From the NCBI RefSeq assembly GCF_001612845.1, contig NZ_BDBF01000017.1, positions 1 through 64,000 of the forward strand: a stretch of DNA of 64,000 bases, read 5' to 3'. The DNA is from Nocardia elegans NBRC 108235 (GTDB lineage: Bacteria; Actinomycetota; Actinomycetes; Mycobacteriales; Mycobacteriaceae). Position numbers and translations under genes: made by a program. Shown here in pieces: positions 16,376 through 25,530 of the stretch. Below the pieces are notes generated by a model. It ran no database searches and was not told the DNA's origin. It worked only from the letters and a program-made list of their open reading frames with translations. Numbering within the stretch: position 1 is the stretch's first letter; the number at the start of each line of letters is the position of its first letter.

Positions 16376-18004
16376 TCACGACTTCTCGCAGAACTCGCGC
16401 AGTACCGAGAGTCGTTGTGCTGCAACCGCTTTCGACGAAGTCAGCGAATCGCGGTCGCGAACCGGCTCGACGACCTCCAGATAGAATTTGAGTTTCGGTT
16501 CGGTACCCGAGGGGCGGATGACGATGCGCTGCCCCTCGCCTTCGAAGATCAAGGCGTCGGTGCGCATCCGGCCGCGAACCGTGGACAGGTCGGTGCAGGT
16601 GACGGGCACGCCCGCGATGACATCGGGCGGCATATCGCGCAGGCGGGCAACGGCTTGCGCGGCGGCCGCCTGATCGGGCAATCGCAGCGAGACCTGGTCG
16701 CCGGCGTGCAGGCCGAATTCCACGGCGTAGTCGTCGAGGACGTCGAGCAGGGAACGCCCCCGCTCTCGCAGGCGGGCGGTGAGGTCGGCGGCGGCGACGG
16801 CGGCGGTGATGCCGTCCTTGTCGCGCACGGCAGCCGGGTCGACGCAGTGGCCGATGGCCTCCTCGTAGGCGTACACCAGGCCCGCCCCGGCGCGGGCCAG
16901 CCATTTGAATCCGGTGAGCGTTTCGGCGTAGCGGGCCCCGCGCGCCGCCGCGAGTTTCCCCAGCAGTCGCGACGACACGACGGTGGTCGCGACCAGCGCG
17001 TCCGGTGCCGCGCTGCGCAGGACGTAATCGGCCAGCAGCACACCGGTTTCGTCGCCGCGCAGCATGCGCCACCCGTTCGGGCCGGGGACCGCGAGCGCGC
17101 AACGATCGGCATCGGGATCGAGTGCGACGGCGAGGTCGGCGTCGATGTTCTCCGCCAGTGCCAGCAGCAGATCCGCGGCGCCCGGTTCCTCCGGATTCGG
17201 GAACGCCACGGTCGGGAAGTCCGGATCGGGCGCGAACTGTTCCTCGACCACATGGACGTCGTGGAACCCGGCGGCGGCCAGCGCGGCCACCGCCGTCTCG
17301 CCGCCGACGCCGTGCATGGGGGTCAGCGCGATCCGGATATCGGGGCGCTGCACCGTCATTCGGTCTCCCGCGAGCGGTTCGCCGTCCCGATCCTCGTTCG
17401 CGGTGTGGTGGCCCGCATGGACCGGGATCGTTCGCGCGCCGCCGATCGCCTCGGGCACGGCGGCGGCTCGCGCCAGGTAGCGGCGAACGAGTTCCTCGCC
17501 GAGTTCGGCTCGCCCGGCATCATCGGGCAGCGACAGGATCGACGGTGAGGGGGCGCCGGCGGCCGGATCGGTGCGGGCGATCGGTTCGGTGACCGCATCG
17601 ATGCAGCACTCGATCTCGGCGTCGGCGGGCGGGATCAGCTGCGAACCGCCGTCCAGGTAGAGCTTGTACCCGTTGTCCGTGGCGGGGTTGTGGGACGCCG
17701 TGATCTGCACGCCGGCCACCGCACCCAGCTCCCGTACCGCGAACGCCACGATCGGCGTCGGCAGCGGCCGTGGCAGGAGCAGCACCGAAAAGCCCGCTGC
17801 GGCAAACACTTCCGCGGTGACCGTAGCGAACTCCGCGGAGCCGTGCCGGGCGTCGCGACCGACGATCACCAGACCACCGCCGAGGCAGCGGTCTCGGAGC
17901 CACGCCGCCACACCGGCGCTCGCGCGTGCCACGGTGCCGGCGTTCATCCCGTCCGGCCCCTCCTGGAGCGGGCCGCGCAGACCTGCCGTTCCGAATCGCA
18001 ACAT
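16376..18004 (-). CDS. pmmB: phosphomannomutase/phosphoglucomutase family enzyme
   Basis: An alpha-D-phosphohexomutase of 542 residues. The phosphoserine loop TASHNPA (Ser104), the metal loop DPDADR, the sugar-binding YEEAIG and the phosphate-binding RPSGTEPKLKFYLEV are all present in the normal order. The size and neighbours match PmmB of mycobacteria. Lying directly after deoD, it may interconvert (deoxy)ribose-1- and 5-phosphate as well as hexose phosphates. The gap to deoD is 9 bp, so the two form an operon. Confidence 0.9.
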   Translation of the reverse strand: MLRFGTAGLRGPLQEGPDGMNAGTVARASAGVAAWLRDRCLGGGLVIVGRDARHGSAEFATVTAEVFAAAGFSVLLLPRPLPTPIVAFAVRELGAVAGVQITASHNPATDNGYKLYLDGGSQLIPPADAEIECCIDAVTEPIARTDPAAGAPSPSILSLPDDAGRAELGEELVRRYLARAAAVPEAIGGARTIPVHAGHHTANEDRDGEPLAGDRMTVQRPDIRIALTPMHGVGGETAVAALAAAGFHDVHVVEEQFAPDPDFPTVAFPNPEEPGAADLLLALAENIDADLAVALDPDADRCALAVPGPNGWRMLRGDETGVLLADYVLRSAAPDALVATTVVSSRLLGKLAAARGARYAETLTGFKWLARAGAGLVYAYEEAIGHCVDPAAVRDKDGITAAVAAADLTARLRERGRSLLDVLDDYAVEFGLHAGDQVSLRLPDQAAAAQAVARLRDMPPDVIAGVPVTCTDLSTVRGRMRTDALIFEGEGQRIVIRPSGTEPKLKFYLEVVEPVRDRDSLTSSKAVAAQRLSVLREFCEKS

Positions 18005-18013
18005 GGCGCCCGC

Positions 18014-18793
18014 CTACAGCCGTTCCAGCACACCGCGCAACAATTTTCCCAATCTCGGTGCGGCGGCCTGCCCTTCGGCGAGTACCTCCTGGTGGGACAG
18101 CGGTGCGCCGGTCACGCCCGCGGCCAGATTGGTCACCAGCGATATGCCCAGCAGCCGCAGCCCCAGCGAGCGGGCCGCGATCGCCTCCAGCACGGTCGAC
18201 ATGCCGACCAGATCGGCGCCCATGCCGCCGAGCATGCGGATCTCGGCGGGCGTCTCGTATTGCGGCCCGTTCAGGCCCGCGTAGACGCCCTCGCTCAGTG
18301 ACGGGTCGATTTCCCTTGCCAGCGTGCGCAATTCGGGATCCCAGGCATCGACCATGTTCACGAACGCGGCACCGGTGAGCGGAGTGCGCCCGGTGAGATT
18401 GAGGTGATCGCTGATAAGCACAGGCTCGCCGACGCGCAGGCCCGGGCGGATACCGCCCGCGGCGTTGGTGAGGATCACCGTCTCGGCGCCCGCCGCGGCC
18501 GCCGCGTGCACCGCGTGGACCACCCGATGCGGTTCGTAGCCCTCGTAGAGGTGCTGGCGGCCCATCATCAGCAGCACCGGCACCTCGCCGACCGCCACCG
18601 AATGCACGATGCCCTGATGGCCCTGCGCTGTCGGCGGTTCGAAGCCGGGCAGCTCGGTCATCGGAATCGACGCCCGCGGCGCTCCGATCTCGGTGGCGGC
18701 GGACTGCCAGCCGGATCCGAGTACCACCGCGACCCGATGGTGCGTGACTCCCGTACGTGTGGCGATCGCCTCGGCGGCCTGTTCGGCAAGCAT
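18014..18793 (-). CDS. deoD: purine nucleoside phosphorylase
   Basis: Cleaves inosine and guanosine, and their deoxy forms, to base and pentose-1-phosphate. The 259 residues hold GSGWQ, the phosphate loop, [11 protein letters not shown] and [10 protein letters not shown], which together mark the trimeric (human-type) PNP family rather than the hexameric one. It leads the deoD-pmmB operon, and a TATCGT box 6 nt before the ATG suggests a leaderless mRNA. Confidence 0.94.
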   Translation of the reverse strand: MLAEQAAEAIATRTGVTHHRVAVVLGSGWQSAATEIGAPRASIPMTELPGFEPPTAQGHQGIVHSVAVGEVPVLLMMGRQHLYEGYEPHRVVHAVHAAAAAGAETVILTNAAGGIRPGLRVGEPVLISDHLNLTGRTPLTGAAFVNMVDAWDPELRTLAREIDPSLSEGVYAGLNGPQYETPAEIRMLGGMGADLVGMSTVLEAIAARSLGLRLLGISLVTNLAAGVTGAPLSHQEVLAEGQAAAPRLGKLLRGVLERL

Positions 18794-18799
18794 GCGCCC

Positions 18800-18805
18800 A
18801 CGATA
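18800..18805 (-). promoter_or_regulatory. -10 box (TATCGT) of deoD, leaderless type
   Basis: TATCGT on the minus strand, 6 nt from the deoD ATG; the same hexamer and spacing as at upp. Confidence 0.5.
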
Positions 18806-18894
18806 GTGCGCCGACGGGCCGGTTGTGCGCGTCGCGGGCCGGACACGACCACCACCGCCGGGCGCGGTCGCCGGGGCGGGGGCAGGATGGTGCC

Positions 18895-19803
18895 GTGCGT
18901 GAACTCGTGGTCCTCGGGACGGCCAGTCAGGTGCCGACCCGCCGACGCAATCACAACGGATATCTGTTGCGCTGGGACGGTGACGGCCTGCTGTTCGACC
19001 CCGGCGAGGGGACGCAGCGGCAGATGCTGTTCGCGGGGGTTTCGGCGAGTGGCGTCACCCGGATCGGGCTGACGCACTTCCACGGTGATCACTGCCTGGG
19101 CCTGCCCGGGGTGCTGGCGCGGCTGAATCTGGACCAGGTGACCCATCCGGTCGACATCTGCTTCCCGGGATCGGGCGCCGATCTGCTCACGCACCTGCGC
19201 GGGGTGGTACCCGCGTTTCCCGGTCTGCGCGAACATCCGATCGAGGCGGACGGTCCGGTGCCGCTGCCCGACGCGCCGTTCACCTTCGAGGCCGTGCGGC
19301 TGTCGCATCGCATCGACACCTTCGGCTACCGGCTGGTCGAACCCGACAGCCATCGGATCCTGCCGGAGCGGCTCGCCGAATTCGGGCTGGCGGGTCCGGT
19401 GGTCGGGGCACTGCAGCGCGAGGGCGCGGTGCGACTGCCCGACGGTCGCACGGTCACCGTCGACGAGGTCTCGGCCCCGCGGCCCGGACAGCGTTTCGCC
19501 TTCGTGATGGACACCCGAATGTGTTCGGGCATAGCCGAATTGGCCGAAGGCGCCGATATGCTCGTCATCGAGTCGACCTTCCTGGAGGCCGAGGCGCAGC
19601 TGGCCGACGATTTCGGCCATCTCACCGCGGGGCAGGCGGCACGCGTGGCCGCGGAGGCGGGCGTGCGGACCCTCGTCCTCACCCATTTCTCGCAACGCTA
19701 CGGCGATCTGTCCGGACACCGGGCCGAGGCGGAGCGGTATTTCGACGGGGAGCTGGTGATCGCCGAGGATCTGATGCGGGTGCCGATCCCGCCACGTCGC
19801 TGA
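18895..19803 (+). CDS. rnz: ribonuclease Z-type metallo-beta-lactamase-fold nuclease
   Basis: Expected to remove the 3' trailer from tRNA precursors. The 302-residue protein has HFHGDH (His61, His63, Asp65, His66) and, late, LTHFSQRY, a pairing typical of RNase Z; it begins [21 protein letters not shown] with the substrate-end motif GTAS. The GTG was chosen because the conserved beta strand begins directly after it; a longer in-frame start reads as unrelated sequence. It is divergent from deoD. Confidence 0.9.
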   Translation: MRELVVLGTASQVPTRRRNHNGYLLRWDGDGLLFDPGEGTQRQMLFAGVSASGVTRIGLTHFHGDHCLGLPGVLARLNLDQVTHPVDICFPGSGADLLTHLRGVVPAFPGLREHPIEADGPVPLPDAPFTFEAVRLSHRIDTFGYRLVEPDSHRILPERLAEFGLAGPVVGALQREGAVRLPDGRTVTVDEVSAPRPGQRFAFVMDTRMCSGIAELAEGADMLVIESTFLEAEAQLADDFGHLTAGQAARVAAEAGVRTLVLTHFSQRYGDLSGHRAEAERYFDGELVIAEDLMRVPIPPRR

Positions 19804-19860
19804 CACGTACCCGGCCGGTGATGACAACTCGTCGGTAACTTGGCCGGGGGTGTGATGCGG

Positions 19861-19872
19861 CCGTTCATACGG
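19861..19872 (+). repeat. third copy of CCGTTCATACGG
   Basis: An exact copy of the 12-mer that flanks the 13.6-kb repeat segment. Here it lies 7 bp upstream of a TATTCT -10 box, where a regulator could act. Each copy is itself a CCGT/ACGG dyad. Confidence 0.45.
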
Positions 19873-19879
19873 AGCTGCA

Positions 19880-19885
19880 TATTCT
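19880..19885 (+). promoter_or_regulatory. -10 box (TATTCT) of the enoyl-CoA hydratase-like gene
   Basis: TATTCT, 6 nt before the ATG; leaderless arrangement. Confidence 0.5.
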
Positions 19886-19891
19886 CTGCCT

Positions 19892-20593
19892 ATGCCGTAC
19901 TTGGACCGTGACGGGGACGTATTCGTGCTCTACCTCGGCAACGAGGGTCAGACCGACAGCGAGAACCGCTTCCACCCCGACTGGATCGACGCCGTCCACG
20001 CGAAACTGGACGAGGTAGAGGCCGCCGAGGGGCCGGCGGCGCTGGTCACAGTGGCCACCGGAAAGTTCTTCAGCAACGGCCTGGACACCGACTGGCTGTT
20101 CGGCAACATGGACAAGATGCACTGGTACCTGGACCGGGTACATTCCGTCTTCAGCCGGTTGCTGGCCTTCGGTATGCCGACCGTCGCCGCGCTGAACGGC
20201 CACGCCTTCGGCGCCGGCGCCATGCTGGCCACCTCGCACGACTTCCGGGTGATGCGCTCGGATCGCGGGTACTGGTGCCTGCCCGAGGTTCACCTGGGGA
20301 TGCCGTTCACGGTCGCGATGAACGCACTCGTCACCGAGCGGCTGACCAATCAGGTCGCGCTCGAGGCGATGACCACGGGCCGGCGCTACGGCGCCGCCGA
20401 CGCGATCTCCGCGGGCATCGTCGACGAGGCGGCCGAGGCGGACGGCGTCCTGGCCGCGGCCGTGGCGCGGGCCGCGGCACTGACCGGCAACCGCAAGCCG
20501 AATCTGCCGGTCATCAAGCGTGCGCTGCACGGACGGGCGCTCGCGGGCCTGAATACCCCGACCACACCGGAGAATCTCGCCTTCGGCTCCTGA
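19892..20593 (+). CDS. enoyl-CoA hydratase/isomerase family protein
   Basis: A 233-residue crotonase-fold protein. The oxyanion-hole segments (FFSNGLDTDWL and NGHAFGAGAMLA) and the LPEVHLGMPF stretch with a candidate catalytic glutamate are visible. It is about 25 residues shorter than typical hydratases and may rather be a delta3-delta2-enoyl-CoA isomerase. Reaction and substrate are not decided by sequence. It stands before the two amidohydrolase genes. Confidence 0.85.
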   Translation: MPYLDRDGDVFVLYLGNEGQTDSENRFHPDWIDAVHAKLDEVEAAEGPAALVTVATGKFFSNGLDTDWLFGNMDKMHWYLDRVHSVFSRLLAFGMPTVAALNGHAFGAGAMLATSHDFRVMRSDRGYWCLPEVHLGMPFTVAMNALVTERLTNQVALEAMTTGRRYGAADAISAGIVDEAAEADGVLAAAVARAAALTGNRKPNLPVIKRALHGRALAGLNTPTTPENLAFGS

Positions 20594-20638
20594 TAACCCG
20601 ATGATCATCGCGTGGCGCACAGTGCGAGACTGTGTGCC

Positions 20639-21952
20639 ATGCCACGCAGCGGGGACGAACGCAGCTGGAGTCGAACGGGCCGGTCGGCGCACCGGGCCGC
20701 TGCGCCCGGCTGCGCCCGCGCCGACGATGCCGGTGCCGACGATTTCGACGCGCAGGTGGCCCCGGCCGATCCTGCCCTCCTCGCCGCCGCCGATGCCGCG
20801 GTCGCGGCCGCCGAATCGGATCTGATCGCCCTCTCGCATTCCATCCACGCCGAACCCGAGCTGGCGTTCGCCGAGCACCGCAGTGTCGCCAAGACGCTGG
20901 TCCCGCTGCGTGAGCGCGGATTCGGTATCGAGACGCCGGTCGCGGACCTGGACACCGCCTTCGTCGCCACCTACGGCAGCGGTGATCTGGTGGTCGGAAT
21001 CTGCGCCGAATACGACGCGCTGCCCGAGATCGGTCACGCCTGCGGACACAACATCATCGCCGCGGCGGCGGTGGGCGCGGGCTTGGCCCTGGCCGAGGTG
21101 GCCGATCGGTGCGGCCTCACCGTGAAGGTGTTCGGCACGCCGGCCGAGGAGAGCGGCGGCGGCAAGGTGCTGATGCTCGAGCGCGGGGTCTTCGACGGGA
21201 TCGCGATGGCGCTGATGGTGCACCCGGGTCCGCTGGACATCGTGGGTGCGCGGTCGCTGGCGCTGGCCGATCTGTCGGTGTCCTTCCACGGCCGCGAGGC
21301 ACATGCCAGCGCCGCGCCGGAGTACGGCCGCAACGCCGGGGACGCCGCCACCGTCGCGCAGGTCGCACTGGGTCTGCTGCGTCAGCATCTGCGCCCCGGC
21401 CAGCAACTCCACGGTATAGTCGAGTCGGGCGGTGTTGCCCCGAATATCGTGCCCGGCCATGCGGAACTGTTGTATTACCTGCGGGCAGACGATTCCGCAT
21501 CCCTCGACGATCTGCTGCAGCGCGCCTCGGCCTGCTTCGAGGCGGGAGCGCTGGCGACCGGATGCACCCATGAAATCCGGGCGCTGGCGCCCACATATAC
21601 CGAGCTCACGCCGGATTCCGCACTACTGTGTGCCTACCGCGAGCAAATCATCGGTATGGGTCGCATGCCGCTCGCGCCGGACCTCGAGGCAGCACGGCCG
21701 CTGGGCAGTACCGATATGGGCAATGTCACCAACGTCATTCCCGGCATCCACCCGGTTGTCGGCATCGAGGCGAACGGCGCGGTGACACACCAGCGGGAGT
21801 TCGCCGCGGCCTGTGTGACGCCGTCGGCCGATCTCGCGGTGACCGACGGGGCGCGGGCACTGGCCCGTACCGCAATCCAGGTTGCGGGCGATCAACTACA
21901 CAGGGACAGGTTGTTGGAGCGCAGTATTCAGCGACAGGAGGAAATTCGGTGA
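20639..21952 (+). CDS. amiB1: M20-family amidohydrolase (AmiB1-like)
   Basis: A zinc-dependent amidohydrolase of about 437 residues. Metal-site elements GHACGHN and EESGGGK and the dimerisation-domain HGREAHASAAPEYGRNA are present. After a polar, disordered N-terminus of about 40 residues the fold begins at LIALSHSIHAEPELAF. The ATG at the MPRSGDE start is used; an in-frame GTG lies nine codons earlier. It matches AmiB1 by position, next to its paralogue. The physiological substrate (N-acyl amino acid, aminobenzoyl-glutamate or other) is unknown. Confidence 0.87.
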   Translation: MPRSGDERSWSRTGRSAHRAAAPGCARADDAGADDFDAQVAPADPALLAAADAAVAAAESDLIALSHSIHAEPELAFAEHRSVAKTLVPLRERGFGIETPVADLDTAFVATYGSGDLVVGICAEYDALPEIGHACGHNIIAAAAVGAGLALAEVADRCGLTVKVFGTPAEESGGGKVLMLERGVFDGIAMALMVHPGPLDIVGARSLALADLSVSFHGREAHASAAPEYGRNAGDAATVAQVALGLLRQHLRPGQQLHGIVESGGVAPNIVPGHAELLYYLRADDSASLDDLLQRASACFEAGALATGCTHEIRALAPTYTELTPDSALLCAYREQIIGMGRMPLAPDLEAARPLGSTDMGNVTNVIPGIHPVVGIEANGAVTHQREFAAACVTPSADLAVTDGARALARTAIQVAGDQLHRDRLLERSIQRQEEIR

Positions 21953-23364
21953 GCACGATCGGCCGGTCATCACCGGCGGGCCGCGAAGGAGATGCCGCGG
22001 CGGGTCGCGGCGACGATACCGCCACCGGTTCGGAGGACGACTCCGCGACCGGTGCGCGCCCTTCCGCGGCGGCGGGTCGCACAGCAGCAGCCCCGGGTCT
22101 GCAGAGCAAGGCGGCCACACCGGGCCTGCAGGGTAAGGCGCTGGGCCCGGAGGCCGGTACGTGTCGGCACACCGGGCTCGCGACCGGACGGCAGGCGGAG
22201 ATCACGGCCGGACAGGCGGTGGTCGAGGCGTGGCTGCGTGACCACGGTGACGATCTGATCGGCTGGCGCCGCCACATCCACGCCAATCCGGAACTGTCCC
22301 GCGCCGAGCACGGCACCACCGAATTCGTCGAGTCCTGGCTGGTGAAGGCCGGTCTGGAACCGCGCAAACTGCCCACCGGCACCGGTTTGATCTGCGATAT
22401 CGGCCCGGCGGGGCCACGCCTGGCCCTGCGCGCCGATATGGATGCGCTCCCGCTGCAGGAGTACACGGGCCGGCCGTTCGCCTCGAGCGTCCCCGGCGTA
22501 TCCCACGCCTGCGGTCACGACGCGCACACCGCGATTCTGCTCGGCACCGCCCTGGCCCTCGCCGAGATGGACGAACTGCCGGTCGGCGTCCGGCTGGTCT
22601 TCCAGCACGCCGAGGAGGTCATGCCCGGCGGTGCCATCGATATGGTCGCCGCCGGTGCGATGGACGACGTCTCGCGGGTGTTCGCCCTGCACTGCGATCC
22701 CCGGCTCGAAGTCGGCCGGATCGGGGTGCGGGTCGGAGCCATCACCTCGGCCGCCGACACCGTGGAACTGGTGCTCGACTCGCCGGGCGGGCACACCTCC
22801 CGGCCGCATCTGACCAGCGATCTGGTCTATGCCATCGGCACCGTCATCACCGGCCTGCCGGGTCTGCTCAGCCGTCGCATCGATCCGCGAACCAGCACGG
22901 TGATGGTGTGGGGCGCGGTATCGGCGGGTAAGGCGCCCAATGCGATTCCGCAGACCGGCATGCTGACCGGGACCGTGCGGACCGGGGATCACACCACCTG
23001 GTCGCTGCTCGAGCCGATGGTCCGTGAGATCGTCGACGGACTGCTCGCCCCCACCGGCGTGCGATATCAGCTGAACTACAAGCGTGGCGTGCCGCCGGTG
23101 GTCAACGACGAATTCTCCACCCGGATGTTCGAGGACGCGATTCTCGGTCTGGGCCCGGACGCGCTCTCGGATACTCCGCAGTCGGGCGGTGGCGAGGACT
23201 TCTCCTGGTACCTCGAGGAGGTTCCGGGTGCGATGGCACGGCTGGGCGTGTGGTCGGGCGAGGGCCCGCAACTGGACATCCACCAGCCGACCTTCGACAT
23301 CGACGAGCGCGCGCTGGCGGCCGGCGTGCGCGTGATGACCAATCTGGTCCTGCAGGCACGCTGA
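21949..23364 (+). CDS. amiA1: M20D-family amidohydrolase (AmiA1-like)
   Basis: A 471-residue paralogue of the preceding protein. HACGHDAHT, QHAEEVMPGG and the late SGGGEDFSWYL hold the expected metal-site residues. The first about 85 residues are low-complexity (Gly/Ala/Thr/Ser) and are probably disordered. The GTG start overlaps the upstream stop by 4 bp (GTGA) and has AGGAGG 7 nt before it, so the start is well supported and the pair is co-translated; the two proteins may form a heteromer. Confidence 0.9.
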   Translation: MSTIGRSSPAGREGDAAAGRGDDTATGSEDDSATGARPSAAAGRTAAAPGLQSKAATPGLQGKALGPEAGTCRHTGLATGRQAEITAGQAVVEAWLRDHGDDLIGWRRHIHANPELSRAEHGTTEFVESWLVKAGLEPRKLPTGTGLICDIGPAGPRLALRADMDALPLQEYTGRPFASSVPGVSHACGHDAHTAILLGTALALAEMDELPVGVRLVFQHAEEVMPGGAIDMVAAGAMDDVSRVFALHCDPRLEVGRIGVRVGAITSAADTVELVLDSPGGHTSRPHLTSDLVYAIGTVITGLPGLLSRRIDPRTSTVMVWGAVSAGKAPNAIPQTGMLTGTVRTGDHTTWSLLEPMVREIVDGLLAPTGVRYQLNYKRGVPPVVNDEFSTRMFEDAILGLGPDALSDTPQSGGGEDFSWYLEEVPGAMARLGVWSGEGPQLDIHQPTFDIDERALAAGVRVMTNLVLQAR

Positions 23365-23371
23365 CCGGGCG

Positions 23372-23397
23372 GCCCGCCGGGTGCGAACTCGGCGGGC
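23372..23397. terminator. hairpin between convergent genes
   Basis: GCCCGCCG and CGGCGGGC form an 8-bp GC-rich stem with a 10-nt loop shortly after the amiA1 stop. A pyrimidine-rich stretch ending in CTTTT follows on the plus strand. Confidence 0.5.
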
Positions 23398-23427
23398 TGT
23401 CGGGCTCTCTCCCTGCGGTCTTTTCGG

Positions 23428-23910
23428 CTACATCGATCCGAAAGTCCCCGGACCGACGTTGCGGCTGTTGCGGGTGCGCAGCGCGTGGACGTAATCGGCC
23501 GGGGCTCCGGCCTTTTCGGCCGCGTCGGCGATCACACCGATGTAGCGGGCCGAGGGCAGCCCGCCCTCGTAGGCATCCAGCACGTACAGCCACGCCAGGA
23601 CCGGCTGCGTACCCGTGCCCGAATTGGGCGAGACCCGGAGCCGGATCTTCTTGTGGATACCGAAATCCGAACCCTCCCACCGGTCGAGGCTCTGCTCGTC
23701 CTCGGCGGAGACGTCGTACAGCACGACGAACACCCGGGAGCCCGGATCCTCGACGACCGTCGCGAGCGGCCCTTCCCAGCCGATGTCGTCGCCGGCGAAG
23801 GTCAGGCGCCACCCTTCCAGCCAGCCCGTTCCGTAGACGGGGGAGTGCGGACAGCGCTTGAGCATCTGCTCCGGGTCCATATTGGATCCGTAGGCGGCGT
23901 ATATCGGCAC
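23428..23910 (-). CDS. gamma-glutamylcyclotransferase (GGCT/AIG2-like) protein
   Basis: A 160-residue GGCT-fold protein, corresponding by position to M. tuberculosis Rv3304. The YAAYGSNMD start is the family's substrate-binding loop and a conserved acidic residue follows in the VLYDVSAEDEQSLDRWEG region. It may act on gamma-glutamyl amines or be a GGCT-like protein of other function. The GTG start is chosen because the conserved strand begins at once and a TACTCT box lies 6 nt upstream; the very long open frame upstream is only the antisense of lpdA. Confidence 0.85.
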   Translation of the reverse strand: MPIYAAYGSNMDPEQMLKRCPHSPVYGTGWLEGWRLTFAGDDIGWEGPLATVVEDPGSRVFVVLYDVSAEDEQSLDRWEGSDFGIHKKIRLRVSPNSGTGTQPVLAWLYVLDAYEGGLPSARYIGVIADAAEKAGAPADYVHALRTRNSRNVGPGTFGSM

Positions 23911-23916
23911 CTGGCA

Positions 23917-23922
23917 AGAGTA
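23917..23922 (-). promoter_or_regulatory. -10 box (TACTCT) of the GGCT gene, leaderless type
   Basis: TACTCT on the minus strand, 6 nt from the GTG start. Confidence 0.5.
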
Positions 23923-24126
23923 TCGAATGTAGGGACCGCTTGTTTCGATCCGGCCGGGTTCGGGCCCTGCCTGTCTTCGGCGAGGCGGGGGAATGTCCGG
24001 AGAATTACCGGAAGGTGACACGCGCAACGTGACCCATGACGCGGTCAAAACTGTGAGGAGCAGGACCGATAACGTTGACGGCAGTGCCGGAGATCCCGGC
24101 CGGACGGCTCGATAGCGGAGGTACAC

Positions 24127-25530
24127 ATGGCCCGCATTGCAATCATCGGGGGCGGCCCCGCCGGCTACGAGGCGGCGTTGGTGGCAGCTCAGCACGGAGC
24201 CACGGTCACCGTGATCGACTCCGACGGTATCGGTGGCGCATGCGTGCTGTGGGACTGCGTCCCGTCCAAGACCTTCATCGCTTCGACCGGGGTGCGCACC
24301 GATCTGCGCCGCGCGCGTGATCTGGGCATCACGCTGCACATGGCGCAGGCGCAGGTGCGATTGTCGGAGGTCAACTCCCGGGTGAAGGCGCTCGCGCAGG
24401 CGCAGTCGTCCGACATCCGGTCCAAACTGCAGGCCGCCGGAGTCACCATCCTCAACGGCCGCGGTCAGCTGATCGACCAGATCGCCGGTCTGGCCACACA
24501 TCTGGTGCGCGCGACGCTCGCCGACGGCACCGAACGGGTGATGGAGGCCGAGATCGTCCTGATCGCCACCGGCGCCAGCCCGCGGGTGCTGCGCGGCGCC
24601 GAACCCGACGGTGAGCGCATTCTCACCTGGCGTCAGCTCTACGACCTCAAGGAGCTGCCGGAAACGCTGGTCGTGGTCGGCTCGGGCGTGACGGGCGCCG
24701 AATTCGTCTCCGCGTACACCGAGATGGGCGTGAAGGTGAAGCTCGTCTCCAGCCGCGACCGGATGATGCCGGGCGAGGACGCCGACGCCGCGCTGGTCCT
24801 CGAGGACGCCCTGGCCGAACGCGGCGTGGAGCTCGTCAAGCAGGCCCGGGCCGACGCCGTCGAGCGGACCGCGGACGGGATCGTGGTCAAACTGTCCGAC
24901 GGGCGCACGGTCACCGGCTCCCATGCGCTGATGACGGTCGGCTCCACGCCCAATACCCAGGATCTGGGCCTCGAGCGCATCGGCATCGAACTCGACCGCG
25001 GCGGCTATCTGCGCGTCGACCGCGTCTCGCGGACGGCGGTGCCCGGGATCTATGCCGCCGGCGACTGCACCGGGTTGCTGCCGCTGGCCTCGGTCGCGGC
25101 GATGCAGGGCCGGATCGCGATGTATCACGCACTCGGCGAGGGCGTGCAGCCCATCCGGTTGAAGACGGTCGCCTCCGCGGTGTTCACCCGGCCCGAGATC
25201 GCCACGGTCGGTGTCAGCCAGACCGCAATCGACAACGGTGAGGTCCCCGCGCGCACGGTGATGCTGCCGCTCAACACCAATCCGCGGGCCAAGATGTCGG
25301 GCCTGCGACGCGGTTTCGTGAAGATCTTCTGCCGGCCGGCCACCGGCGTGGTGATCGGTGGCGTGGTGGTCGCGCCCATCGCCTCCGAACTGATCCTGCC
25401 GATCGCGATCGCGGTACAGAACAACCTGACGGTGAACGACCTGGCACAGACGTTCTCGGTGTACCCGTCGCTGTCCGGATCGGTCACCGAGGCGGCGCGG
25501 CAATTGATGCGTCACGACGACCTCGATTAG
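24127..25530 (+). CDS. lpdA: NAD(P)H quinone reductase, LpdA-type flavoprotein disulfide reductase
   Basis: A 467-residue FAD/NAD(P)H oxidoreductase of the lipoamide dehydrogenase family. GGGPAGYEAA binds FAD, GSGVTGAEF begins the NAD(P)H domain and GIYAAGDCTG closes the FAD site. The redox segment reads GACVLWDCVPSK, so both cysteines (39 and 44) are present, but the C-terminal YPSLSGS region lacks the usual His-x5-Glu acid-base pair. That loss fits the mycobacterial LpdA (Rv3303c) group, which reduces quinones rather than lipoamide. It is divergent from the GGCT gene. Confidence 0.9.
   Translation: MARIAIIGGGPAGYEAALVAAQHGATVTVIDSDGIGGACVLWDCVPSKTFIASTGVRTDLRRARDLGITLHMAQAQVRLSEVNSRVKALAQAQSSDIRSKLQAAGVTILNGRGQLIDQIAGLATHLVRATLADGTERVMEAEIVLIATGASPRVLRGAEPDGERILTWRQLYDLKELPETLVVVGSGVTGAEFVSAYTEMGVKVKLVSSRDRMMPGEDADAALVLEDALAERGVELVKQARADAVERTADGIVVKLSDGRTVTGSHALMTVGSTPNTQDLGLERIGIELDRGGYLRVDRVSRTAVPGIYAAGDCTGLLPLASVAAMQGRIAMYHALGEGVQPIRLKTVASAVFTRPEIATVGVSQTAIDNGEVPARTVMLPLNTNPRAKMSGLRRGFVKIFCRPATGVVIGGVVVAPIASELILPIAIAVQNNLTVNDLAQTFSVYPSLSGSVTEAARQLMRHDDLD

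Noticed and set aside
23911..25515. Very long minus-strand open frame running upstream of the GGCT gene (about 695 codons in total)
   Set aside because: Everything beyond the GTG start at 23910 is antisense to lpdA, with repetitive His/Arg/Gly composition typical of GC-rich shadow frames; only the 3' 160 codons are real.
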